Positions 43,039 through 51,335 of a stretch of DNA of 64,000 bases are shown here, piece by piece. Within the stretch, counting starts at the first letter, position 1, and each line of letters opens with the position of its first letter. This stretch comes from Scatacola_A faecigallinarum (GTDB taxonomy: Bacteria > Pseudomonadota > Alphaproteobacteria > RF32 > CAG-239), in assembly GCA_018713605.1 (NCBI GenBank), contig DVOM01000018.1:15862-79861 (forward strand). The letters are read 5' to 3'. The notes beneath the pieces are model-generated. The model searched no databases. It was given only the letters and a program-made list of their open reading frames with translations, and was not told the DNA's origin. Made by a program: the position numbers and the translations under genes.

Positions 43039-43695
43039 CTACATGAACGACGGTTCTATATGAATGACGACGCGGCGGTTGCGAATGCGGTTTTCCGGTA
43101 TCGGGTCGCCGAACGGGTCGAGGTTAGGATATTTGGGGCTGACGTCGTTCATGCCTGTTGCGCGCATGCGGACACGGGCAATGCCGCGTTCTTCCAGAAA
43201 ACGGGCGACGGCAGATGCGCGAGCCGAAGAAAGTTCCCAGTTGGAAGGATATTTTTCGCTGGCAACTTTTTCGTCGCTGGTATGTCCTTCAATGCTGAAG
43301 ACAAAGTTTTTGTAACGATCCGACTGAAGCGTGGCGGCCATTCTTTTGAGCGCGGGAAGCGCTTCGGGCTTGATGTCGGCAGAACCGCGGTTGAACAGCA
43401 TGTCACCGCCGAACTCGAGAACAATGCCCTGCGTGTCGCTGCCGATGGCGACCTTCTTTTCCAAATCCAGCGATTGAATGTCGTCATTGAGTTCGGTCAT
43501 CAGCATTTCAATCGGGCGCTGAATTATCTTTTTGCCCAGTCCTTCGCTCAGGCCGGCGGAAATCTGCTCGTATTTGGCGACGTCCGGTTTGGAAACGGAA
43601 AGCATCATGACAAAGAAGCACAGCAGCAGCGTTACCATGTCGCCGTAGGTCGACATCCAGTCTTCGTCAATTTTTTCTTCCGGTTTCTTCTTCAT
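43039..43695 (-). CDS. motB: Flagellar stator protein MotB
   Basis: Anchors the stator to peptidoglycan. The single membrane segment MVTLLLCFFVMMLS follows the proton-binding Asp in STYGD (residue 19). The OmpA/MotB peptidoglycan-binding domain follows, with FSIEGHTSDEK, ELSSARASAVARFLEE and the closing NRRVVIHIE. 218 residues is short for MotB, so the linker is compact. It lies nine bases after motA. Confidence 0.92.
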   Translation of the reverse strand: MKKKPEEKIDEDWMSTYGDMVTLLLCFFVMMLSVSKPDVAKYEQISAGLSEGLGKKIIQRPIEMLMTELNDDIQSLDLEKKVAIGSDTQGIVLEFGGDMLFNRGSADIKPEALPALKRMAATLQSDRYKNFVFSIEGHTSDEKVASEKYPSNWELSSARASAVARFLEERGIARVRMRATGMNDVSPKYPNLDPFGDPIPENRIRNRRVVIHIEPSFM

Positions 43696-43704
43696 GATAA
43701 TATC

Positions 43705-44511
43705 CTATTTGCCCGAATTAAGGTCACGGTCGATGGAAAACTGCTCGCTGAGGTCGACAAAGGAGTTGATTTTGTCCTGAATGTAACGCGGGCTTTTGCG
43801 TTCGGCAAGGAGAACCAGGCCTTCCATCTGCAGATTGTTTTTGAACATGGTAACGTCGTTGCGGGCACTCATTTTGGTTGCCAGCGGAATGAAGATAAGG
43901 CGGGCGAGAATAATACCGTAGAACGTGGTAATGAGGGCTACGGCCATACTGGGACCGATGGCGGAAGGATCGCCGCCCATGTTGCTGAGCATGATAATCA
44001 GGCCGATGAGGGTTCCGAGCATACCGAATGCCGGCGCGTCGCCGCCCATTTTCTTAAGGGCGTCGGTTTCGCGGCGGTCGCGTTCAGCCTGAGATTCCAT
44101 CATGTGCTCCATAATGGTTTTGATTTCAGCGCCGGTATAGCCGGTAACGACCAAATCGGCACCGTAGGCCAGAAACGGATTGTTGGCGCGGATGTCATCG
44201 GTAATTTCGTTTTCCAGACCCTGCAGGCCGTTTTTCTGAATGATATATGCCCAGCGCACAATCTGGCCGACTTCGTCTTTCAGCGAGGCTTCGGAATCCT
44301 TGTGACGGCCGAAGGCTTTGCCCATAAGACGAATAGCCTTGAGCGCGAGACCGGTTTCGTACGAAAGGAAAAGAGCAACGAAAGTGCCGCCGATGACGAT
44401 AATCATACTCGGGACGTCGACGAACGCCAACGGCTTGTCCGTTGCCGACAGGATGGAACCGAGCACGACGCAGACAGCGGCGATGAAACCAAACAGTGTT
44501 CCTTTTGACAT
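43705..44511 (-). CDS. motA: Flagellar stator protein MotA
   Basis: Forms the proton channel of the flagellar motor with MotB. It has four membrane segments: two near the N-terminus (GTLFGFIAAVCVVLGSIL and SMIIVIGGTFVALFLS) and two near 150-210 (APAFGMLGTLIGLIIMLSNM). The conserved loop residues are in the cytoplasmic part. 268 residues resembles the PomA/MotA group. It lies 37 bases after gcrA, so it may be read from the same transcript. Confidence 0.92.
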   Translation of the reverse strand: MSKGTLFGFIAAVCVVLGSILSATDKPLAFVDVPSMIIVIGGTFVALFLSYETGLALKAIRLMGKAFGRHKDSEASLKDEVGQIVRWAYIIQKNGLQGLENEITDDIRANNPFLAYGADLVVTGYTGAEIKTIMEHMMESQAERDRRETDALKKMGGDAPAFGMLGTLIGLIIMLSNMGGDPSAIGPSMAVALITTFYGIILARLIFIPLATKMSARNDVTMFKNNLQMEGLVLLAERKSPRYIQDKINSFVDLSEQFSIDRDLNSGK

Positions 44512-44548
44512 AATTTCTAAAGTCCTTTTGTTATCAGGTCGTTAATAA

Positions 44549-45031
44549 TTATTTCTTTCCGGCTTTGACGTAGGCGATGTTGGCATGTTCTTCGCAGTAG
44601 GTCTGGCCGATTTTGACTTTTTTGCCGCAGAAATGGAAGTTTTCGTCTTTGGGGTCGCCGACGGGCCAGCGGCAGGTATGGTTGTCCAGATCGGTCAGCG
44701 AAGTTTTGCCGCAGTGCGAATGGCTGCTTTTGACCGGCATTTTGGCAACCGGTTCGAACTTTTCTTCCTTTGCCGGTTCGGGACGCTTTTCTTCTTTGGC
44801 CTTGACCGGTGCCGCTTTTTCTTCTTTTGCCGGTTTGGCCGGAACGGCTTTTTCTTCGGAAATTTCGTCTTTTTTCTTAATCGGGGACGGCCGTCCGGAG
44901 AGCTGCAGGCGGTGAACTTTGCCGACGATGGAGTTTTTGGAAACGCCGAGGCGTTTGCCGATTTCGCCGGTGGTTAAACCTTCATGCCACATTTTTTTGA
45001 GGTCTTCAACCATTTGCTCAGTCCATGCCAT
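44549..45031 (-). CDS. gcrA: Cell-cycle regulator GcrA
   Basis: An alphaproteobacterial regulator that binds sigma-70 RNA polymerase at CcrM-methylated GANTC promoters. The N-terminal helix-turn-helix MAWTEQMVEDLKKMWHEGLT, then IGKRLGVSKNSIVGKVHRL, is nearly canonical. A Lys/Glu/Ala-rich linker leads to the Cys/His domain with HTCRWPVGDPKDENFHFCG and QTYCEEHANIAY. ATG 45031, nine bases after AAGGAG, is preferred to one 11 codons upstream. Next to motA-motB. Confidence 0.94.
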   Translation of the reverse strand: MAWTEQMVEDLKKMWHEGLTTGEIGKRLGVSKNSIVGKVHRLQLSGRPSPIKKKDEISEEKAVPAKPAKEEKAAPVKAKEEKRPEPAKEEKFEPVAKMPVKSSHSHCGKTSLTDLDNHTCRWPVGDPKDENFHFCGKKVKIGQTYCEEHANIAYVKAGKK

Positions 45032-45184
45032 GTTTTTTCTCCTTAAATTAAGCTTTTGAACCAATCTATTCTGATATTATGAAAATATCGTTACCGAGTC
45101 TAGCAATATTAGCATTTTATCACTTTTTTTTTGTAAATTTATAGATTATATTGTTCGCAAATCATCTTTTTAAGGGAGTATAAA

Positions 45185-46624
45185 ATGCGCGAAAATTATG
45201 TTAAAATTCTGTTGGCTCTCGGCCTGCTGCTGCCTTCTTCCGGCTCTTTGGCCGCGGACAAGGAAATTATACTCGATAAAGACAAATCCGTGGATATGGC
45301 AATCAGTATTTACAACAACAGTCTGGGTTTTGTTCGCGATACCCGGGAGGTTATGCTCGAAAAGGGCAGCAGTTCGGTCGCCTTCGTCGGCGTAGCCGAC
45401 CAGATTAAGCCCGAGACCGCCATGCTTTCCGGCAGCGGCGTTACGGTAACCGAACAGAATTACAACTATAATCTTCTGACTCCTTACAATATTCTTAACG
45501 AATCCGTCGGGCAGACGGTAAAAACGGCTCTGTACAATGAACAGACCGGGCAGACGGTTTTTAACAGCGCCAAAATCATCGACAGCAACAACGGCCGGCC
45601 GATTTTGCAATTCGATTACGGTATCGAGACCGATTTCCCGGGGCGCATCGTTTATGAAAAACTGCCGGAAAACCTTACTGCCAGGCCGACGCTGGACATT
45701 TCGCTCAACAACAAGACGGCCGGTACCAAAAAGCTGGAACTTGCCTATCTGACTTCCGGCATCAGCTGGAAGGCCGATTATGTAGCGGAAGTCAACGGCA
45801 GCAACACGCTGGCTTTGAACGGCTGGATTACGCTCAACAACCAGTCGGGCACCACATATGAAAATGCCGCCGTGCAACTGATTGCGGGGAGTGTCAACGA
45901 GGTACAGCCGCCGGTTATGCCGCGGATGTACGGTTTGGCAATGAAAGCGGCCGTAAATGACATGGCTGTGGCCGAAAGCGCCGCTGCCGGCGCGAGCAGC
46001 GAGGCCTTTGCCGACTATTACCTTTATACGCTGCCGGTACGGACGACGATTAAGGACAACCAGTCCAAGCAGGTAAGCCTGTTTACAAAGGAGAAGGTTC
46101 GTTTCGTCCGCGAATATAAGCTGGTTTCGCCGCTGTATGCGGGACTTAACATGCGCGAGAACGAGTTCGAAAATGCCAATCCTCAGGTTACGTACAAGCT
46201 GAACAACGTCGAGGCTGAAGGCCTGGGGCTGCCGATGCCGCAGGGAACGGTGCGCTTTTATGAAAACGACAGCAAAGGAAACATGCAGTTTATCGGCGAG
46301 AGCGAATTTCGGCAGCTGGCCAAAGGCGACAAGACCGAGCTGCCGCTGGGCAAGTCTTTTGACGTTTCGGCCAAGGGGAGAATTACCGGCGTGACCAGGC
46401 TGGCCAAAGACAGCTATGAAGGCGATTTTGAAATCACGCTTAAAAATGCCAAGAGCGAATCGGCCGTCGTTAATTTTGAGCAGAAATTCGGCGGCAGCTG
46501 GACGATTGTTTCGGAAAGCGTAAAAAGCGAGAAGAAGAACGCTTCGACGGGACTCTGGAAAGTTGAGGTTCCGGCAAACGGCGAAAAAGTGCTTACCTTT
46601 AAGGCCAGAATTACGGCATTATGA
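45185..46624 (+). CDS. Secreted DUF4139-family protein
   Basis: A 479-residue protein with a signal peptide ending SLAA at about 24. The body is mostly beta strands: SIYNNSLGFVRDTREV, then LELAYLTSGISWKADYVAEV, then GWITLNNQSGTTYENAAVQL, the last two being characteristic of DUF4139 proteins. Probably periplasmic or outer-membrane associated. Function unknown. First of an overlapping run of genes leading to murD-murC; the next start lies four bases inside its 3' end. Confidence 0.82.
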   Translation: MRENYVKILLALGLLLPSSGSLAADKEIILDKDKSVDMAISIYNNSLGFVRDTREVMLEKGSSSVAFVGVADQIKPETAMLSGSGVTVTEQNYNYNLLTPYNILNESVGQTVKTALYNEQTGQTVFNSAKIIDSNNGRPILQFDYGIETDFPGRIVYEKLPENLTARPTLDISLNNKTAGTKKLELAYLTSGISWKADYVAEVNGSNTLALNGWITLNNQSGTTYENAAVQLIAGSVNEVQPPVMPRMYGLAMKAAVNDMAVAESAAAGASSEAFADYYLYTLPVRTTIKDNQSKQVSLFTKEKVRFVREYKLVSPLYAGLNMRENEFENANPQVTYKLNNVEAEGLGLPMPQGTVRFYENDSKGNMQFIGESEFRQLAKGDKTELPLGKSFDVSAKGRITGVTRLAKDSYEGDFEITLKNAKSESAVVNFEQKFGGSWTIVSESVKSEKKNASTGLWKVEVPANGEKVLTFKARITAL

Positions 46625-47871
46625 GAAAAACGGGACGGATATTAGCTGCGGCAACCGCGCTGGCTTTTGCTTTTGCTGCACAGGCAGCGCCGGAAAAGAC
46701 GGTCAGTTTTGACGTCGATATGGACATCGGGCAGAAACTGCCGCCTTATGAGGAAATGCTTAAAAAATATGTTGCCGATAATCGGATTGTCGATCGCGGA
46801 TATGATTTTCACTGGGATATCGGCAATATTTTTGACAGCGTTTTCCGAATGACCATAGACTATTACGGGCAGACCGAGAAGCGCATTAAAAACGTTCACG
46901 AAGACGATTTGACGGCGCTGCTTTCGTCCGTTCCTCCCGAATATTACCAGTACATCGGCCCGTATCTGCATACGGTGCCGAACATGCCGGAGAAGATTCT
47001 GAACATGCCCGGCATCAAAGAAACCAAAAACCGGTTTCCGAAAAGAATAGCCCGCGAGCTTGAGGGAATAGAGGACCTTGAGTTCGTTTCGCCGTACCTG
47101 TATTATGTGCTGATGCCGGAAAGCTGGCCGGATTACCGGCGGACCATGGAAAAGGCGCCGCGGCCGTCAACCCGGGCGAAAGTCGAACATGATCCGGCAT
47201 TTTTCGAAAAAGTTAAAGCGCTGGTGCCGGACGAAGATTTTCTGCCGGGAGCGGAAAAACAAAGCAAACTTTCACTAAGCGACCTGCGGACGCTGGAACC
47301 GACCAAAAACGGGCCGCTGACCGCCGCCGACGTGAAGGCTTTTACCGGAACGCTGGACAAGGTCAACGCCTTTACCAAAGACCTGAAAAACTATGATCGG
47401 ATTAATACCGCGGGCATCCTTATTGACGTGTGGGAAAAGGAAAACGGACGGGGACCGCAGGTCAGCCTGCTGAAAGATCTGGTTAATCCGTGCCAGCGTC
47501 TGGTTCAGAAAGTCAGGTACGCCGGATTGGAACGCGAGTTTTCCAGAATCGTCAATACGGAGGGGTTTGATGCGGAAGGCTGGGCTTATACCTGTGACAA
47601 GGCGGTCAAGGCGTATAGGGTTTCCATGCTTACGCGAAGCGTGGTAGCGGGAATTCTGATGTATCGGCAGGGCGTTTATGACGCGTTCAGGGATATTGCC
47701 GGCGAACGTATCGGAAATCTGCAGCGGGAAACGGTGCAGGCGGTTTTGGAAATGTATGAGGCGCCGACGGCCGACGTGCTGGAGACGCGCAAAAACCGGA
47801 GCGAACTCGGCAGAAAGATTATTGACAATAACCGATTTATAGGTAATGCTCCGATTTTAGTGCTGTACTAA
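46621..47871 (+). CDS. Unknown secreted protein
   Basis: A 416-residue exported protein with a signal peptide cut after about residue 22 (AAQA). It is helical and Tyr/Pro rich (VPPEYYQYIGPYLHTVPNMP), not assigned to a family. Four-base overlap with the DUF4139 gene and a position directly before murD suggest an envelope-assembly role. The stop reads TAATG with a possible early murD start. Confidence 0.65.
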   Translation: MRKTGRILAAATALAFAFAAQAAPEKTVSFDVDMDIGQKLPPYEEMLKKYVADNRIVDRGYDFHWDIGNIFDSVFRMTIDYYGQTEKRIKNVHEDDLTALLSSVPPEYYQYIGPYLHTVPNMPEKILNMPGIKETKNRFPKRIARELEGIEDLEFVSPYLYYVLMPESWPDYRRTMEKAPRPSTRAKVEHDPAFFEKVKALVPDEDFLPGAEKQSKLSLSDLRTLEPTKNGPLTAADVKAFTGTLDKVNAFTKDLKNYDRINTAGILIDVWEKENGRGPQVSLLKDLVNPCQRLVQKVRYAGLEREFSRIVNTEGFDAEGWAYTCDKAVKAYRVSMLTRSVVAGILMYRQGVYDAFRDIAGERIGNLQRETVQAVLEMYEAPTADVLETRKNRSELGRKIIDNNRFIGNAPILVLY

Positions 47872-47897
47872 TGCGGAAACGAACAGGGACGAAAACA

Positions 47898-49223
47898 ATG
47901 AGAACAGTTGTGTTGGGCGGCGGAGAGAGCGGCACGGGCGCGTGCCTGCTGGCCAAAAAGCTCGGACATGAAGTTTTTCTGTCGGACAAGGGAAGCCTTT
48001 CCGACAAGTATCGTAAAGTTTTGACCGACAATCAGATTGAGTTTGAAGAGGGCGGTCACAGTCTCGACAGAATCTATAATGCCGGTCTGGTTATCAAAAG
48101 CCCGGGTATTCCCGACGACAATCCGGTGGTTGAGGAATTGCGGCGCCGGGGCATTGAGGTCATTTCGGAGATTGAATTTGCCGGACGGCACAGTTCGGCA
48201 AAAATGTGCTGCATTACCGGCAGCAACGGCAAGACTACGACAACGCTGCTGATTAAGCATATTCTGGATACGGCGGGAATTGACGCCGGGCTGGCCGGCA
48301 ATGTCGGTTTTTCGCTGGCGGCACAGGTTGCTGCGGACGCGCATCCCCTGTATGTGATTGAGCTGTCGAGTTTTCAGCTGGACGGCATGTTTGATTTCAG
48401 GGCCGACGTGGCGGTACTGACAAATATTACGCCGGACCATTTGGACCGCTATGATTTCAAATATGAAAACTATATCAATTCGAAATTCCGGATTTTGCAG
48501 AACATGCGATCGGAAGACCTGTTTGTTTACGGTTATGACAGCGACGCCGTGCGCGAAAAAGTGCGGGAACTTGATATTGTGCCGGCGCAGGCGCCGTTTA
48601 CGTATCTTGACAAAAAAGACTGTGCGGCGTATATGGATGGTAATCGGCTGACGGCCAGAGAATCGGGACGGGTTTTCTCGATTGACAAAAACGAAATAAG
48701 CATAAAGGGCCGTCATAACATTTATAATGCGATGTGCGCGGTTCTGGCGTGTATGCGGCTCGGCGTCGACAACGAAAAAATTGTCGAAGGGCTGAGAAGC
48801 TTTCCGCAGGTGGAGCATCGTCTGGAAACGGTGCTGGTAAAAGACGGCGTTACCTATATCAACGATTCAAAAGCGACAAATGTGGATTCCGCGTGGTATG
48901 CGCTGGACAGCATGACCGCTCCGGTGGTCTGGATTGCCGGCGGCAAGGACAAGGGCAATGACTACAGCGTTTTGTACGAGCTGGTTCGGAAAAAGGTTAA
49001 GGCGCTGGTCTGCATGGGGCTGCACAACGAGAAGCTGATTGAGAGTTTTTCGCCGTTTTGCAAAGTGGTTGACACCGATAATCTGGAAGATGCCGTCAAG
49101 GCGGCCAGAAACTGTGCGGAACCCGGCGACGTCGTGCTGCTTTCGCCTTGCTGCGCGAGCTTTGACCTGTTCAGAAGCTACGAGCACCGCGGCGAAATGT
49201 TTAAACAGGAAGTGAGAAAGTAA
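47898..49223 (+). CDS. murD: UDP-N-acetylmuramoylalanine--D-glutamate ligase, Bacteroidota-like
   Basis: Adds D-Glu to UDP-MurNAc-L-Ala. The ATP loop is CCITGSNGKTTTTLLIKHIL. Several stretches match Bacteroidota MurD rather than the alphaproteobacterial form: VISEIEFAGRHSSAKM, TYINDSKATNVDSAWYAL, GGKDKGNDYSVLYELV and LLSPCCASFDLFRSYEHRGE. ATG 47898 (MRTVVLGGGESG) fits family N-termini; an ATG nine codons earlier overlaps the preceding stop and is an alternative. About 441 residues. Confidence 0.92.
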   Translation: MRTVVLGGGESGTGACLLAKKLGHEVFLSDKGSLSDKYRKVLTDNQIEFEEGGHSLDRIYNAGLVIKSPGIPDDNPVVEELRRRGIEVISEIEFAGRHSSAKMCCITGSNGKTTTTLLIKHILDTAGIDAGLAGNVGFSLAAQVAADAHPLYVIELSSFQLDGMFDFRADVAVLTNITPDHLDRYDFKYENYINSKFRILQNMRSEDLFVYGYDSDAVREKVRELDIVPAQAPFTYLDKKDCAAYMDGNRLTARESGRVFSIDKNEISIKGRHNIYNAMCAVLACMRLGVDNEKIVEGLRSFPQVEHRLETVLVKDGVTYINDSKATNVDSAWYALDSMTAPVVWIAGGKDKGNDYSVLYELVRKKVKALVCMGLHNEKLIESFSPFCKVVDTDNLEDAVKAARNCAEPGDVVLLSPCCASFDLFRSYEHRGEMFKQEVRK

Positions 49224-49227
49224 AACA

Positions 49228-50604
49228 ATGACGATTTTGGACAACATTAAAAACGTGTATTTTGTCGGTATCGGCGGTATCGGCATGAGTGCTCTGGCCC
49301 GTTATTTTAAGCTCAAAGGCTACAATGTGGCCGGCTATGACCGCACGCAGACGCCGCTGACGGAAAAGATGGCACGTGAAGAGGGAATTGCCGTCAACTA
49401 TGCCGACGATGAAAATGAAATTGCCGAAATCTACCGTAATGCGGAGAATACGCTGGTGGTTTATACGCCGGCCATTCCGCGCGACAACCGTCAGCTTAAC
49501 TTCTTTACCGACCGCGGCATGAAACCGCATAAGCGTTCGGAAGTTCTTGGACTGCTTTCGCATGCGGGCAAGGCGCTGTGCATTGCCGGCACGCACGGCA
49601 AAACCACAACCTCGACGCTGCTGGCCTGGCTGCTGCATAATTCACATGTTAAATGCAGCGCTTTTCTGGGCGGCATTTCCGAAAATTTCGGCAGCAATCT
49701 GCTGGTAGACACTTCGTCGGATTACATTGTCATCGAAGCGGACGAATTTGACCGCTCGTTTCTGACGCTTAATCCGGAAAAGGCGGTTATTACTTCAATG
49801 GATGCCGATCATATGGACATCTACGGCAACCGCGACAGCATTATTGCCGCGTTTGAGGATTTTGCCTGCCGGGTGGTTCCCGAAGGCGGGCTGTTTATCA
49901 AAAAGGGACTGGAAATCAGGAAGCGCAGGGTTGACGGTTTTTACAGCCTGAACGACAAGGCTGATTTTTATGCCGATAATCTGCGTTTGGAAAACGGTTT
50001 GTACAGTTTTGACTATCATGGACGCAACGGCGACATTCTCAATCTGAAGCTCGGGGTGCCGGGCATGGTCAACGTTGAAAACGCTACGGCGGCGATTACC
50101 GTGGCGCTGGACTGCGGCGTGACGGCCGACGAAATTCGGGCGGCGCTGCCTGGGTTCAAAGGCGTTCATCGCCGGTTCAATATCATTTCGGCAAGCGAAG
50201 ATTTGATTCTGATTGACGATTATGCGCATCACCCCAAGGAAATTGAGGCGACTCTGAAATCCGTGCGCCGGATTTGGCCGGACCGTTATCTGACTGTCGT
50301 GTTTCAGCCGCATTTGTATTCGCGGACCAAAGATTTTGCGCCGGAATTTGCTCAAAGCCTGTCGTTGGCCGACGAAGTGGTGCTGATGAATATTTATCCG
50401 GCCCGCGAGAAGCCAATTCCGAACGTCAGCTCGAACATCATCATGGACAAGATTACGGTTCCGGTACGGCTGATGACGGAAAGCGAGATTGTCGAGGCGG
50501 CGCCCGGTTTTAAAGGAATCGCGATAACCATGGGTGCCGGCGACATCGATAAACTGCCGTCGAAAATTTATGCAAAATTAAATGCCGTAAAATCAGCCGC
50601 TTGA
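49228..50604 (+). CDS. murC: UDP-N-acetylmuramate--L-alanine ligase, Bacteroidota-like
   Basis: Adds L-Ala to UDP-MurNAc, the first amino-acid step of peptidoglycan. The N-terminal KNVYFVGIGGIGMSALARYF, CIAGTHGKTTTSTLLAWLLH, VIEADEFDRSF, DDYAHHPKEIEATLKSVR and VFQPHLYSRTKDF are all present. Details such as VAGYDRTQTPLTEKM and NIYPAREKPIPNVSS are those of Bacteroidota MurC. It starts four bases after murD. In most alphaproteobacteria these genes lie inside the dcw cluster; here they stand apart. Confidence 0.93.
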   Translation: MTILDNIKNVYFVGIGGIGMSALARYFKLKGYNVAGYDRTQTPLTEKMAREEGIAVNYADDENEIAEIYRNAENTLVVYTPAIPRDNRQLNFFTDRGMKPHKRSEVLGLLSHAGKALCIAGTHGKTTTSTLLAWLLHNSHVKCSAFLGGISENFGSNLLVDTSSDYIVIEADEFDRSFLTLNPEKAVITSMDADHMDIYGNRDSIIAAFEDFACRVVPEGGLFIKKGLEIRKRRVDGFYSLNDKADFYADNLRLENGLYSFDYHGRNGDILNLKLGVPGMVNVENATAAITVALDCGVTADEIRAALPGFKGVHRRFNIISASEDLILIDDYAHHPKEIEATLKSVRRIWPDRYLTVVFQPHLYSRTKDFAPEFAQSLSLADEVVLMNIYPAREKPIPNVSSNIIMDKITVPVRLMTESEIVEAAPGFKGIAITMGAGDIDKLPSKIYAKLNAVKSAA

Positions 50605-50697
50605 CTGGCAAAAAAATATTTTTTTCTTGCAATCTGAATTTATTTGCGGGTATAAAGCATAAAAAATGATTTAACTCTTTCAAAAGGTATAAAGAAA

Positions 50698-51186
50698 ATG
50701 GCACGTGTTACTGTTGAAGACTGCGTTGATAAAATTCCGAATCGCTACGAACTGCTGATGGTTGCGGCTCAGAGAGCCAAAGACATCAGTGCCGGTGCGC
50801 CGATTACGGTTGCCCGCGACAATGACAAAAACCCGGTTATCGCTTTGCGCGAGATTGCCGACGAGACGGTCAGCATTGAAGAATTGCAGAAGTCTCTGGT
50901 TATGGGATTGCAGAAATATGTTGAAGTCGAGGAGCCGGAAGAAGAAGAGCTTGAAATTATGGCCGCCGAAAAAGAACTGGCCGATTTGGACGAGCAGTTC
51001 TCCGGCCTGCTGCTGGATACGGAAATGAACGACGGCATGCAGGTTCATGGCGACGATGACGATGCGCTGGATCTGGATGCGGTGGACGCCGGCAGCGACG
51101 ACGATCTTTCTCTGGACGAGGAAGGCGGTCTGGACGACGGTTTTGACCTGGGCGATGACGCCGGAGAAGATTTTGACGAAGAATAG
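50698..51186 (+). CDS. rpoZ: RNA polymerase omega subunit with long acidic tail
   Basis: The N-terminal 70 residues are canonical omega: MARVTVEDCVDKIPNRYELL, VAAQRAKDISAGAP and NPVIALREIADETV. The protein is 162 residues, longer than the usual 90-130, because the last 90 are Asp/Glu-rich with runs such as GDDDDALDLDAVDAGSDDD. The tail may be disordered. rpoZ precedes rsh, the usual alphaproteobacterial order. Confidence 0.9.
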   Translation: MARVTVEDCVDKIPNRYELLMVAAQRAKDISAGAPITVARDNDKNPVIALREIADETVSIEELQKSLVMGLQKYVEVEEPEEEELEIMAAEKELADLDEQFSGLLLDTEMNDGMQVHGDDDDALDLDAVDAGSDDDLSLDEEGGLDDGFDLGDDAGEDFDEE

Positions 51187-51209
51187 CCTTTTCTGAGGTC
51201 GTTTAACGT

Positions 51210-51240
51210 AAAAAGCCCCGTTCTGCGAGCGGGGCTTTTG
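51210..51240 (+). terminator. Intrinsic terminator after rpoZ
   Basis: AAAAGCCCCG pairs with CGGGGCTTTT around a nine-base loop, 24 bases after the rpoZ stop. Confidence 0.85.
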
Positions 51241-51335
51241 ATTGTTTAAAGTAATTGTTAATTTTTTAATTGTAGTATAAAATAGCTTTCAAAGCGCGAT
51301 TTCAGAAGAATTTTATTTAGAATAATAAGGTTGCG

